A stretch of DNA of 64,000 bases, from positions 4,898,001 through 4,962,000 of the forward strand of contig NC_015957.1 of assembly GCF_000147815.2 (NCBI RefSeq). Direction: 5' to 3'. The DNA comes from Streptomyces violaceusniger Tu 4113 (lineage in GTDB: Bacteria; Actinomycetota; Actinomycetes; Streptomycetales; Streptomycetaceae). Of this stretch, positions 1 through 8,918 are shown one piece after another. The notes beneath the pieces are model-generated. The model saw only the letters and a program-made list of their open reading frames with translations. It searched no databases and was not told where the DNA came from. The first letter of the stretch is position 1; every line of letters begins with the position of its first letter. The position numbers and the translations under genes are program-made.

Positions 1-1129
1 CGGCGCCGGCTTCGTCTTCTCCGCGATCCGCGTCGGCGGACTCGAAGGCCGCGCGGCCGACGAGCGCGTCGCCCTGGACCACGGTGTCCTCGGCCAGGAG
101 ACGGTGGGCGCGGGCGGCATCGCCTACGGGCTGCGCACGGTCCCCGTCGCCGTCGACATCGCCCGGCGGGTCGCCCGCCTGGCCCCCGACGCCTGGGTCA
201 TCAACTTCACCAACCCCGCGGGCCTGGTCACCGAGGCCATGTCCCGCCACCTCGGCGACCGGGTCATCGGCATCTGCGACTCGCCGGTGGGCCTCGGCCG
301 CCGGGTCGCCCGCGCGCTCGGCGCCGACCCGGACCGCGCGTGGATCGACTACGTCGGCCTGAACCACCTCGGCTGGCTGCGCGGCCTGCGCGTCGCCGGG
401 CGCGACGAACTCCCGCGTCTGCTCGCCGACCCCGAGGCGCTCGGCTCGTTCGAGGAGGGCAAGCTCTTCGGCCCCGAGTGGCTCGCCTCCCTCGGCGCGA
501 TTCCCAACGAATACCTGCACTACTACTACTTCAACCGGGAAGCGGTACGCGCCTACCGCGAGGCCGAGCAGACCCGCGGCGCCTTCCTCCGCGACCAGCA
601 GGCGCGGTTCTACGAGGTGATGGAGCAGGGCCACGCCCCGGCGCTCGCGACCTGGGACCGCACCCGCGCCGAGCGCGAGGCCACCTACATGGCGGCCAAC
701 CGCGAGGCGGCGGGCGCCGGCGAGCGCGACGCGTCGGACCTGGAGTCCGGCGGCTACGAACAGGTCGCCCTCGCCCTCATGCGCGCCATCGCCCGCGACG
801 AGCGCACCACCCTCATCCTCAACGTCCGCAACCGCACCACGCTGGGCGCACTCGACGAGGACGCCGTCATCGAGGTCCCCTGCCTGGTGGACGCGAGCGG
901 CGCGCACCCCGTCTCCGTCGACCCGCTGCCCGGCCACGCCACCGGCCTGGTGTGCGCCGTCAAGGCCGTCGAGCGTGAGGTCATGAACGCCGCCGACAGC
1001 GGCTCCCGCGCCACCGCCGCCAAGGCGTTCGCCCTCCACCCCCTCGTCGACTCGGTCGCCGTCGCCCACCGCCTCGTCGACGGCTACACCACGGCACACC
1101 CCGGACTCGCCTACCTGAACCGCCCGTAG
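1..1129 (+). CDS. GH4 family 6-phospho-beta-glucosidase-type glycosidase (5' end outside window)
   Basis: The reading frame is already open at base 2, so the N-terminus with the NAD-binding loop lies outside the window; about 375 codons remain. Visible GH4 signatures are NFTNPAG (near base 203), ICDSP, GLNHLGW and PNEYLHYYY. GH4 enzymes hydrolyse phosphorylated or free disaccharides through an NAD- and metal-dependent oxidation/elimination mechanism in the cytoplasm. The motifs resemble the 6-phospho-beta-glucosidase branch, but actinobacterial members may act on unphosphorylated sugars. It ends 11 bp before the alpha-mannosidase, so the two are probably cotranscribed. Confidence 0.88.
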   Translation, partial: GAGFVFSAIRVGGLEGRAADERVALDHGVLGQETVGAGGIAYGLRTVPVAVDIARRVARLAPDAWVINFTNPAGLVTEAMSRHLGDRVIGICDSPVGLGRRVARALGADPDRAWIDYVGLNHLGWLRGLRVAGRDELPRLLADPEALGSFEEGKLFGPEWLASLGAIPNEYLHYYYFNREAVRAYREAEQTRGAFLRDQQARFYEVMEQGHAPALATWDRTRAEREATYMAANREAAGAGERDASDLESGGYEQVALALMRAIARDERTTLILNVRNRTTLGALDEDAVIEVPCLVDASGAHPVSVDPLPGHATGLVCAVKAVEREVMNAADSGSRATAAKAFALHPLVDSVAVAHRLVDGYTTAHPGLAYLNRP

Positions 1130-1140
1130 GAGCCCTCGCG

Positions 1141-4100
1141 ATGCATGACGAACGCCGCCGCATCGAGGACCGCGTCCAGCGCGTCCTCACCCAGCGCATC
1201 CAGCCCGCCGCCCACTCGGCCTCCGTGCCCTTCACGATCGAGGCGTGGCAGGCGCCCGACGAACCGGTGCCCTTCGCCGAGGCGGCAGGGGCGCCGTACG
1301 AGCCCTTCACCACCGGGACGCCCTGGGGCCCGCCCTGGGGCACCACCTGGTTCAAGGTCCACGGCGAGGTCCCCGCCGCGTGGGCGGGCAAGCGCGTCGA
1401 GGCCGTCTTCGACCTCGGCTTCGTCGGCGACTGGCCGGGCAACCAGGCCGAGGCGCTGGTCCACACCCCCGACGGCGCCCCGCTCAAGGCGGTCAACCCG
1501 CAGAACCAGTACGTGCCGGTGGCGAACCCCGCCGAGGGCGGCGAACACGTCTCGTACCTCATCGAGGCCGCCTCCAACCCCGACATCCTCGAAGGCGACT
1601 TCAGCCGCCCCACCCCGCTCGGCGACAAGCTCACGGCGGGCCGCGCCCCCCTCTACACCTTCGGCCGCGCCGACCTGGCCGTACTGGACGAACAGGTGTG
1701 GCACCTGGGCCTGGACCTCAGCGTGCTGCGCGAGCTGATGCTGGAGCTGAGCGAGCACGACCCCCGCCGCCACGAGATCGCCCACGCCCTCGACCGCGCC
1801 CTGGACCGGCTGGACCTGGACGACATCTCCGGCACCGCCACCGAGGTACGCGACGCCCTGCGCGGTGTGCTCGAGCGCCCCGCGAACGCCAGCGCCCACA
1901 CCCTCTCGGCCGTCGGCCACGCGCATATCGACTCCGCCTGGCTGTGGCCCATACGCGAGACCAAGCGCAAGACATCGCGCACGTTCTCCAACGTCACGGC
2001 GCTCGCCAAGGAGTACCCGGAGTTCATCTTCGCCTGCTCGCAGGCGCAGCAGTACGCCTGGGTCAAGGAGCACTACCCCCAGGTCTGGGACCGCATCCAC
2101 GAGGCCGTGCGCAACGGGCAGTGGGCGCCGGTCGGCGGCATGTGGGTGGAGGCCGACGGCAACCTGCCCGGCGGCGAGGCCCTGGCCCGCCAGCTCATCC
2201 ACGGCAAGCGCTTCTTCCTGGACGAGTTCGGCATCGAGACCAAGGGCGTGTGGCTGCCCGACTCCTTCGGCTACAACGCCTGCTTCCCGCAACTGGCCCG
2301 GCTGGCCGGGAACGAGTGGTTCCTGACCCAGAAGCTCTCCTGGAACCAGACCAACAAGCTGCCCCACCACACCTTCTGGTGGGAAGGCATCGACGGCTCC
2401 CGGGTCTTCACCCACTTCCCGCCGGTGGACACCTACAACGCCGAGTTCTCCGGCCAGGAGATGGCCCACGCCGTACGCAACTACCAGGACAAGGGACGCG
2501 GCACCCGCTCCCTGGCACCCTTCGGACACGGCGACGGGGGCGGCGGTCCCACCCGCGAGATGATGGAGCGGGCCCGCCGGCTGGCCAGCCTGGAGGGCTC
2601 CGCGAAGGTCGTCATCGAGCACCCCGACGACTTCTTCGCCGCCGCCCGGGCCGAATACCCCGACGCCCCGGTGTGGACCGGCGAGCTCTATCTGGAGCTG
2701 CACCGCGCCACCTACACCTCGCAGGCCCGCACCAAGCAGGGCAACCGGCGCAGCGAGCATCTGCTGCGCGAGGCGGAGCTGTGGTCGACGGCCGCCGCGC
2801 TGCACGCCGACCGCCCCTACCCGTACGAGCGTCTCGACCGGCTGTGGAAGACGGTGCTGCTCCACCAGTTCCACGACATCCTGCCGGGCTCGTCGATCGC
2901 CTGGGTGCACCGCGAGGCCGAGGCGGAGTACGCGCGGGTGGCGGCGGAGCTGACGGACCTCACGGCGGAGGCGATGGCGGCGCTGCGCGGTGCCGCCGCG
3001 CCCGGATCCGGCGCGCAGGTGTTCAACACGAGCCCCCGCCCGCGCGCCGAGGTCGTCGCCGTCCCCGCGGGCACGGCCGAAGGCCAGCCGCTGGCGGACG
3101 GCACCGTCGCCGTCTACGCGCGGGTGCCGGCGTCCGGCGCCGCCCCGCTGACCGCGGCCGCCGCCCCGGCTCCGGAGCCCGTCACCGTCACCGGCGGCCG
3201 CGTCCTGGACAACGGCCTGGTCAGGGTCGAGCTCGCCGAGGACGGCACGCTCGCCTCGGTACGGGACCTGGTGGCCGGCCGTGAGGTCCTGGCCCCGGGC
3301 GCCGCGGGCAACCTCCTCCGACTCCACAGCGACCTGCCCAACTACTGGGACGCCTGGGACATCGACAAGCACTACCGGCAGCGCTGGACCGATCTGCTCG
3401 ACGCCGACGCGGTCACCGTCGCCGACCAGGGCCCGCTGCTCGGCGCCCTGCGCGTGGAGCGTGCCTTCGGCAAGGACGGCCGCTCGCGCATCGTCCAGAC
3501 CATCACCGTCCGCGCGGGCAGCCGCCGTATCGACTTCGCGACCGAGATCGACTGGCACGAGGCCGAGAAGATCCTCAAGGCCGCCTTCCCCATCGACATC
3601 CACGCGGACCGGTCGACCGCCGAGATCCAGTTCGGCCATGTCCACCGCCCGACCCACACCAACACGAGCTGGGAGGCGGCCCGTTTCGAGGTGTACGGCC
3701 ACCGCTGGGTGCATGTCGCCGAGCCGGGCTACGGCGTGGCGGTCCTCAACGACTCGACCTACGGGCACGACGTGGCCCGCACCACCCACGAGAGGGGCGA
3801 GGGCACCGGCGGTACGACGACCACCGTCCGGCTCAGCCTGGTGCGCGCCCCGCGGGTGCCCGACCCCGAGGCCGACCAGGGCATCCACCGCTTCACCTAC
3901 GCCCTCCTGCCCGGCGCGACCATCGAGGACGCGATCGCCGAGGGCTACGCCCTCAACCTTCCGCTGCGCGTCGCCGACTCCGGCGCGGCCGTGGCGCCGC
4001 TGGTCACCACGGACGGCCCGGCCGCCGTCGTCGAGGCGGTCAAGCTCGCCGACGACCGTTCGGGCGATGTCGTGGTGCGGCTGTACGAATCGCTCGGCGG

Positions 4101-4275
4101 CCGTACCCGCACCACGCTCCGCCCCGGCTTCTCCCACACCGGCGCCACCGTCACCGACCTGTTGGAACGCCCGCTCACCGAGGTCCAGGACGCGCCGAGG
4201 ACCGATGCGGACGGCAACGTCACGGTGAATCTGCGCCCCTTCCAGATCCTGACCCTGCGGCTGAAGAGGAGCTGA
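1141..4275 (+). CDS. Alpha-mannosidase, glycoside hydrolase family 38
   Basis: This 1044-residue protein has the length and order of cytoplasmic GH38 alpha-mannosidases: an N-terminal beta domain, then the catalytic barrel with HIDSAWLWP near residue 260 (metal ligands) and WLPDSFGYN near residue 373, where the Asp is the expected nucleophile, then a large C-terminal beta-sandwich region. It would remove terminal alpha-mannosyl residues from imported oligosaccharides. It starts 11 bp after the GH4 gene and ends 4 bp before the GH29 gene, giving a compact glycan-degradation operon. No signal peptide is visible. A long open frame on the opposite strand is an antisense shadow. Confidence 0.95.
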   Translation: MHDERRRIEDRVQRVLTQRIQPAAHSASVPFTIEAWQAPDEPVPFAEAAGAPYEPFTTGTPWGPPWGTTWFKVHGEVPAAWAGKRVEAVFDLGFVGDWPGNQAEALVHTPDGAPLKAVNPQNQYVPVANPAEGGEHVSYLIEAASNPDILEGDFSRPTPLGDKLTAGRAPLYTFGRADLAVLDEQVWHLGLDLSVLRELMLELSEHDPRRHEIAHALDRALDRLDLDDISGTATEVRDALRGVLERPANASAHTLSAVGHAHIDSAWLWPIRETKRKTSRTFSNVTALAKEYPEFIFACSQAQQYAWVKEHYPQVWDRIHEAVRNGQWAPVGGMWVEADGNLPGGEALARQLIHGKRFFLDEFGIETKGVWLPDSFGYNACFPQLARLAGNEWFLTQKLSWNQTNKLPHHTFWWEGIDGSRVFTHFPPVDTYNAEFSGQEMAHAVRNYQDKGRGTRSLAPFGHGDGGGGPTREMMERARRLASLEGSAKVVIEHPDDFFAAARAEYPDAPVWTGELYLELHRATYTSQARTKQGNRRSEHLLREAELWSTAAALHADRPYPYERLDRLWKTVLLHQFHDILPGSSIAWVHREAEAEYARVAAELTDLTAEAMAALRGAAAPGSGAQVFNTSPRPRAEVVAVPAGTAEGQPLADGTVAVYARVPASGAAPLTAAAAPAPEPVTVTGGRVLDNGLVRVELAEDGTLASVRDLVAGREVLAPGAAGNLLRLHSDLPNYWDAWDIDKHYRQRWTDLLDADAVTVADQGPLLGALRVERAFGKDGRSRIVQTITVRAGSRRIDFATEIDWHEAEKILKAAFPIDIHADRSTAEIQFGHVHRPTHTNTSWEAARFEVYGHRWVHVAEPGYGVAVLNDSTYGHDVARTTHERGEGTGGTTTTVRLSLVRAPRVPDPEADQGIHRFTYALLPGATIEDAIAEGYALNLPLRVADSGAAVAPLVTTDGPAAVVEAVKLADDRSGDVVVRLYESLGGRTRTTLRPGFSHTGATVTDLLERPLTEVQDAPRTDADGNVTVNLRPFQILTLRLKRS

Positions 4276-4279
4276 CGCC

Positions 4280-5548
4280 ATGGCCATGCGACCGTGGTTC
4301 CCCGACGCGAAGTTCGGGATCTTCATCCACTGGGGCATCTACGCCGTGGACGGCGTGCAGGAGTCCTGGTCCTTCTTCGAGGGCGACGTCCCGCACGACA
4401 CGTACATGGCGCAGCTCGACGGGTTCACCGCGGCGCGGTACGACCCTCGCGCATGGGCCGCCCTCTTCACCCGCACCGGAGCCCGCTACGCCGTGCTGAC
4501 CAGCCGTCATCACGACGGCGTCGCCCTGTGGGACACCGCCCACGGTGACCTGAACGTGGTCCGGCACACCCCGGCCGGCCGCGACCTCGTGGCCCCGTAC
4601 GCCGAAGCACTGCGCGAACAGGGCCTGAAGGTCGGCCTCTACTACTCGCACAGCGACTGGAACCACCCCGACTACGCCTCCACCCGCTACGAGGGACGGC
4701 CGCCCGAGCAGGAGAACAACCCGTACGCCGAGGTCCCGAAGGAAAAGGAGGACCTCGACGCCTGGGCGCGCTACCTCGCCTACCGCGACGGCCAGGTGAA
4801 CGAGCTCACCACCCGATTTTGTCCCGACCTCCTGTGGTTCGACGGCGAGTGGGAGCGGACCGAGGAGCAGTGGGAGATCCGCGAGCTGGCCCGGCTCGTC
4901 CGCGCCGAGGTCCCGGAGTGCGTGCTGAACGCGCGCATGCTCAGCGAGGGCGACTACGCCACCCCCGAGCAGGGCGTGCCGATCGAGCCGCCCCCCGGGC
5001 CCTGGGAGCTGTGCCTGACCTTCAACGACTCATGGGGCTTCCAGCACCACGACCAGAACTACAAGACGACGACGCAGCTCATCCGCTACTTCACCGAGAC
5101 CATCGGCGCGGGCGGCAATCTGCTGCTCTCCGTGGGCCCGAAGGAGGACGGCACGATCCCCGACGAGCAGGTCGAGCGCCTCGAGGGCATGGGCGCCTGG
5201 ATCGCCCGGCACGCGGACGCGGTGTACGGCACCGTCGCGGGCCTGCCCGCCGGACACCACTACGGCCCCAGCACCCTCGCGGCCGACCGCCGCACCCTCT
5301 ATCTGACGGTCTTCGACATCCCGCGCTCGCCCATCGGCGTACGGGGCCTGGTGACCCCCGTACGCCGCGTGACCGTCCTCGGCACCGGCACCGAGCTCGG
5401 CCACCAGGTGATCGGCGGCCTGCACGAAGTCCCCGGCGTGCTGTGGATCGACCCGCCCCCGGCCGCCGACCTCGACGACCACGCCACGGTCCTCGCCGTC
5501 GAACTCGACTCCGAGCTGGAGCTGTACCGGGGGCACGGCCGGTCCTGA
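4280..5548 (+). CDS. Alpha-L-fucosidase, glycoside hydrolase family 29
   Basis: A 422-residue GH29 protein that starts almost at once with the family hallmark KFGIFIHWGIYAV, followed by SRHHDGVALWDT and SHSDWNHPDY, and WFDGEW near residue 188, where the Asp is the expected nucleophile. It would release L-fucose from oligosaccharides by a retaining mechanism. There is no signal peptide, so it is presumably cytoplasmic and works on imported glycans. It is the third gene of the GH4-GH38-GH29 run, with only 4 bp between it and the mannosidase. Together the three enzymes would strip fucose, mannose and beta-linked glucosyl units. Confidence 0.94.
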   Translation: MAMRPWFPDAKFGIFIHWGIYAVDGVQESWSFFEGDVPHDTYMAQLDGFTAARYDPRAWAALFTRTGARYAVLTSRHHDGVALWDTAHGDLNVVRHTPAGRDLVAPYAEALREQGLKVGLYYSHSDWNHPDYASTRYEGRPPEQENNPYAEVPKEKEDLDAWARYLAYRDGQVNELTTRFCPDLLWFDGEWERTEEQWEIRELARLVRAEVPECVLNARMLSEGDYATPEQGVPIEPPPGPWELCLTFNDSWGFQHHDQNYKTTTQLIRYFTETIGAGGNLLLSVGPKEDGTIPDEQVERLEGMGAWIARHADAVYGTVAGLPAGHHYGPSTLAADRRTLYLTVFDIPRSPIGVRGLVTPVRRVTVLGTGTELGHQVIGGLHEVPGVLWIDPPPAADLDDHATVLAVELDSELELYRGHGRS

Positions 5549-5560
5549 AGGGGAGGCACG

Positions 5561-5626
5561 TCAGCCGACGGTGATGACGATCTTGCCCGGGGTTTCACCG
5601 GCGGCCAGGGCGCGCTGCGCCTCTCC
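5561..5626 (-). pseudogene. C-terminal remnant of a zinc-type (MDR) NADP-dependent oxidoreductase
   Basis: On the minus strand about 20 codons before a TGA read EAQRALAAGETPGKIVITVG, the characteristic end of quinone-oxidoreductase-like medium-chain dehydrogenases. Similarity stops at about 5626, where an unrelated plus-strand coding remnant begins. Nothing else of the gene is present, so this is a deletion scar left next to the fucosidase. Confidence 0.6.
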
Positions 5627-5896
5627 ATGATGCGCTGGTGGGCCACCGGCTCCCGCTACGGCGACGAGGTCCGCGCCAATGGGGTGACCAGCTACCTCAT
5701 CTACTGGTACCGCGCCCTGTCCGACCGCATCGACCAGCGCGTCCTCACCGCCGCACCCCGCATGCTCCGCATCGCCCTGGCGACCAGCACCCTGGGCGGG
5801 TTCTTCCTGCTGTGCACCTGGGCCACTCTCGCGTGGCTGGCCACCACCGGCCGGGTCGCCCTCCCGGTCGCGGCCACCGCCGTGGTCGCCGTTCTT
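5627..5896 (+). pseudogene. Internal fragment of an ABC-transporter-like membrane protein
   Basis: About 90 codons encode a soluble, charged stretch (YGDEVRANGVTSYLIYWYRA) followed by two hydrophobic segments, resembling the transmembrane part of an exporter-type ABC protein. There is no credible start or end: the left edge abuts an oxidoreductase remnant and the right edge dissolves near the end of the HxlR gene. The ABC assignment is by general appearance only. Both remnants suggest a rearrangement with a breakpoint near 5626. Confidence 0.45.
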
Positions 5897-5914
5897 GACG
5901 TGAGGCCGGGGGCG

Positions 5915-6385
5915 TCAGGACCGGAGCCGGGCTGCCGGGCCGGGCCTGGCGCTGACGTCGGAGGGGGACAGGGAGGTATGCCCTCGCTCGCACTGGACCG
6001 TCACCCGCACCGGCGCTTCGCACGTGGCGTGCCGGAGATCGAGGACCGGTCCCTCCTGGTCGTCTCCCGTGTACGCTTCGCCCCACTGCTTCAGCGCCAC
6101 CAGTACGGGCCAGAGGTCCCAGCCCTTGCGGGTCAGGCGGTATTCGTTGCGCGAGCGGCTGCCGGGTTCCTGATACTGGACGGTCTTCAGGATGCCGGCC
6201 GCGGTCAGCTTTCTGAGGCGATTGCTGAGGACCGCCTCCGACAGGCCGATGTGGCGGCGGAACTCGTCGAAGCGCCGGATGCCATTACTTGCGTCGCGCA
6301 GGATGAGCAACGACCATTTCTCCCCGACCAGATCAAGCGTGAGCTGGACCGGGCAGTTCTCCGTGCTCGCCTCAAGCCACTCCAT
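5915..6385 (-). CDS. HxlR family winged-helix transcriptional regulator
   Basis: A 156-residue protein with the HxlR layout: an early Cys in ENCPVQLTLDLVGEKWSLLI, then FDEFRRHIGLSEAVLSNRLRKL (recognition helix) and the wing YRLTRKGWDLWPVLVALKQW. HxlR proteins are small dimeric regulators that often sense reactive electrophiles or redox change through the N-terminal Cys; that role here is inference. It is divergent from the thioesterase gene, and a CTGAC-N13-GTCAG inverted repeat between them is a likely shared operator, so it probably controls itself and the neighbour. The C-terminal tail after about residue 115 is a little longer than usual. Confidence 0.9.
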   Translation of the reverse strand: MEWLEASTENCPVQLTLDLVGEKWSLLILRDASNGIRRFDEFRRHIGLSEAVLSNRLRKLTAAGILKTVQYQEPGSRSRNEYRLTRKGWDLWPVLVALKQWGEAYTGDDQEGPVLDLRHATCEAPVRVTVQCERGHTSLSPSDVSARPGPAARLRS

Positions 6386-6402
6386 CCCGCCATGGTAAGC
6401 AC

Positions 6403-6444
6403 CTGACTTCTAAATTGACAGTCAGGAGCCCACCCGGCTAGCTT
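6403..6444 (+). promoter_or_regulatory. Promoter and operator between hxlR-type gene and thioesterase
   Basis: CTGAC at 6403-6407 and GTCAG at 6421-6425 form an inverted repeat with a 13-bp spacer. It overlaps a TTGACA -35-like box (6415-6420), which with an 18-bp spacer precedes a TAGCTT -10-like box (6439-6444) reading towards the thioesterase. The placement fits repression by the divergent HxlR protein. Confidence 0.55.
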
Positions 6445-6478
6445 CGCCATGCGAAGTCAGACCGGGAGGAGCGGGGCT

Positions 6479-6973
6479 GTGGGACGAACGCGCACGTACG
6501 AGTGGGAGGACCCGGCGCTCACGGCAGCGGCCGTGGGACAGTCTTCCGGTCTGGATTTCCTGCGTGAGTTGCAGGCGGGCCGGCTTCCCGGGGCGCCTGT
6601 GGGCGCGACCGTGGGCTTCTTGCTCGACGAGGTGGAGAAGGGGCGTGTGGTGTTCTCGCTGGTGCCGGGGGAGGAGCACTACAACCCCATCGGCAGTGTG
6701 CACGGCGGCATCTATGCCACGCTGCTCGACTCGGCCGCCGGCTGCGCCGTCCAGTCGACCCTTCCACCGGGCATGGCCTACACCTCACTTGACCTGACCG
6801 TGAAGTTCCTGCGCCGGATCACCGTCGAGACAGGCACGGTCCGCGCGATCGGCACTGTGGTCAGCAGCGGCCGCCAAACCGCTCTCGCCCAGGCCCAGTT
6901 GGTCGACGCGACGGACCGTGTACTCGCCCACGCCACCAGCACCTGCATGTTGTTCCCGCTGCCGGAGGTGTGA
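6479..6973 (+). CDS. PaaI-type hotdog-fold thioesterase
   Basis: About 164 residues with the PaaI/HGG hotdog pattern: NPIGSVHGGIYATLLDSAAG in the central helix, then TSLDLTVKFLRRI. Such enzymes hydrolyse acyl- or aryl-CoA thioesters to free CoA. I chose the GTG at 6479 because GGGAGGAG lies 8 nt upstream; the frame stays open to an ATG at 6449, but that would sit only 4 bp after the apparent -10 box. Divergently arranged with the HxlR gene and probably controlled by it. The substrate cannot be read from sequence. Confidence 0.88.
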   Translation: MGRTRTYEWEDPALTAAAVGQSSGLDFLRELQAGRLPGAPVGATVGFLLDEVEKGRVVFSLVPGEEHYNPIGSVHGGIYATLLDSAAGCAVQSTLPPGMAYTSLDLTVKFLRRITVETGTVRAIGTVVSSGRQTALAQAQLVDATDRVLAHATSTCMLFPLPEV

Positions 6974-7319
6974 GTCGCGCCGCTCACGTCCGCGTCGAGT
7001 ACCGCCCCGTCTGGTAGGGCGAGGGCGGATACGCGGGCCTGACACTGCGCTCGCCGCTGACGCCGACACCGCGGTGCCCCGAGCTCGTACGCGACGCACA
7101 CCCTGGAGGCGGCCATTCGCTCGCTGACCGCGGACCGTGGGCGACGGCAGCGGTCCACGTCGAGGATCCACAACACGCTCTGCCCGGGGAACTGCCACCT
7201 TTAAGCCAGAGCGACGGCGAAGTGATCGAGGATCGACACCCGCCGTAGTCACTGCAGACGACGGGGCCGCAGCCCATGGCACTGCACCCTCGTCATCTCA
7301 TACGCAACTGCAGATCGGG
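6974..7319. other. Intergenic stretch with no recognisable gene
   Basis: About 346 bp between the thioesterase and the frameshifted alcohol dehydrogenase. Several frames are open but none has a convincing start, RBS or recognisable motif. It may contain decayed coding DNA; I see nothing to name. Confidence 0.4.
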
Positions 7320-8278
7320 TCAGTCCCCCGGGCGGGTGACCAGGCGGCCCCGGACCTTGCCGTGGCGGAGTCGGTCCAGGCCCTCGTTGAGGTCGGCGAA
7401 GGGGATCTCTTCCACGATCGGGGTGATCCGGCCCTCCGCGATGAAGCCGAGGACCTGGCGGTATTCGTCCTTGCTAGCGCCGTAGGAGCCGCGGAGTTGC
7501 ACGCTTTTGCGGACGAGGCTGCCGTTGAGAAGGTCGTGGTCTTCGTGCCGAGGCCGACGACGACCACGCGGCCGAGGCGGCGTACGGCATCGATCGCGTG
7601 GGACGTGGTGGAGCCCACGCCCGCGAAGTCGACGATGGCGTCGGGCCGCAGGTCCGCCAGGGCGGTGACATCGGTGAAGCACTCACGGGCGCCCGCCGCG
7701 CGGGCTGCCTCGAAGGTGTCGGGGTTGATGTCCACGCCGTAGACCGTGGCCCCCGCGATCACTCCCGTACGGACTCCATTGAGGCCGAGGCCGCCCAGGC
7801 CGACGACGGCGATCACATCGCCCGGTTTGGCCTGGGCCTCGGTGCGGACCGCGTGGTAGGCGGTGACGACCGAGTCCGTGGCGACGGCAGCATGGACCGT
7901 GGAGACGTTGTCGGGCAGGGGGACGAGTGTGGAGGCATGGGCCACCAGGCGTTCGGCATAGCCGCCGTCGAGGCCGATGCCCGGCGCGTAGGACGCCTTG
8001 ACCTCCGGGTGCGCGATGATCGCGACGGCCACGCGGTCGCCTATCGCATAGCCCTCCACCCCCTCGCCGAGGGCGGAGACGGTGCCCGCGACCTCGTGGC
8101 CGAGCGTGAAGGGCGGTCGGACGATGGGCTTGATCATGCCGTCGATCACATGGACGTCGGAGTGGCACAGCCCGGCGGCCTCGACGTCCACCACGACCCA
8201 GCCCGGGCCGGCCACCGGGTCCGCCAGTTCGGCACCCTGCAGCGGGGCGCCCTTCGCCACGTACCGCAAGGCCTTCAT
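7320..8278 (-). pseudogene. NAD(P)-dependent alcohol dehydrogenase (zinc MDR family), frameshifted
   Basis: The first about 248 codons give a normal medium-chain zinc alcohol dehydrogenase: CHSDVH (catalytic Cys), GHEVAGTV and the NAD-binding VGLGGLG. Near 7535 the frame breaks after VVVVGLGTKTTTF and continues in another frame as NGSLVRKSVQLRGSYGASKD down to a TGA at 7320. Reading both frames together gives a full-length protein of roughly 320 residues, so this is either a recent pseudogene or a sequencing error. The enzyme would oxidise alcohols or reduce aldehydes. No operon partner is visible. Confidence 0.82.
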
Positions 8279-8399
8279 CGACTACTCCAAAGTTCACCTG
8301 AGACGAACCGCCGCCGCAGCCTCGATCACAGTCTCGGCTCCTCAGCCGTCAGGCCTCAGGAGCCGGTCTGCTGACCACGGCAGGTCTTAGGATCAGCCC

Positions 8400-8621
8400 G
8401 TGACCGATACTCCGGAACATTGGACCGTACGCCATTTCTCGCAGGCCAATCCTGCCGGCCCGGGCTGCGATAGCGTTCCGGCGCTCTTGCGGCGGCTGGC
8501 CGATACCATCGAAGCGTTGGGCCCAGCTGAGATCCAAGACGTGGTAATCGAGTCAGAGATGACCGAGCATGGCCCCTGGCAGTCGGGGACCGTCTACTTC
8601 CACCTGCCGGAAGACGGATAG
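8400..8621 (+). CDS. Small conserved-looking protein of unknown function (73 aa)
   Basis: A GTG-started frame encoding 73 residues (MTDTPEHWTVRHFSQ...PEDG) with a compact, mixed alpha/beta composition and GC-rich third positions typical of real Streptomyces genes. No domain is recognised. It stands alone between the frameshifted dehydrogenase and an IS remnant. The coding call rests on codon bias and clean boundaries only. Confidence 0.6.
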   Translation: MTDTPEHWTVRHFSQANPAGPGCDSVPALLRRLADTIEALGPAEIQDVVIESEMTEHGPWQSGTVYFHLPEDG

Positions 8622-8638
8622 AAGACTGATCCTGGCCC

Positions 8639-8830
8639 TCACGAGCGGAGCCAGATCACGAGTGTCGCGGCGATAGCGGTGCGGAGATGGACGTATCGGT
8701 GCTCGTCGTATCGGGTGGCCACGGCCCGATGCTGCTTGAGCCGGTTGATTGCCCGTTCAACGGCGTTGGGCTCCTTGTGCGGTTCGTCGTCGACGCGGCA
8801 GACGAGGCCGTGGAGGATGTCGAGCCTGAT
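8639..8830 (-). mobile_element. 3' remnant of an IS5-family transposase
   Basis: On the minus strand the last about 50 codons before a TGA at 8639 read KEPNAVERAINRLKQHRAVA and then TRYDEHRYVHLRTAIAATLV, the typical C-terminal DDE region of IS5-family transposases, with the catalytic Glu in NAVER. Nothing of the N-terminal half is visible and no terminal inverted repeats were found, so the element is dead. The left (upstream) limit of similarity is approximate. Confidence 0.7.
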
Positions 8831-8918
8831 CCACCCGTTGCACGATCACAGACCGAGCGGTACTCATCCACGCCCTGCAGCATGGTGCCCGCGGCCGGAC
8901 CGTCTGTCGGCCGGAGTC

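Noticed and set aside
1111..4338. 1075-codon open frame on the minus strand
   Set aside because: It lies wholly antisense to the GH38 alpha-mannosidase, has no motif, and arises from the high GC content.
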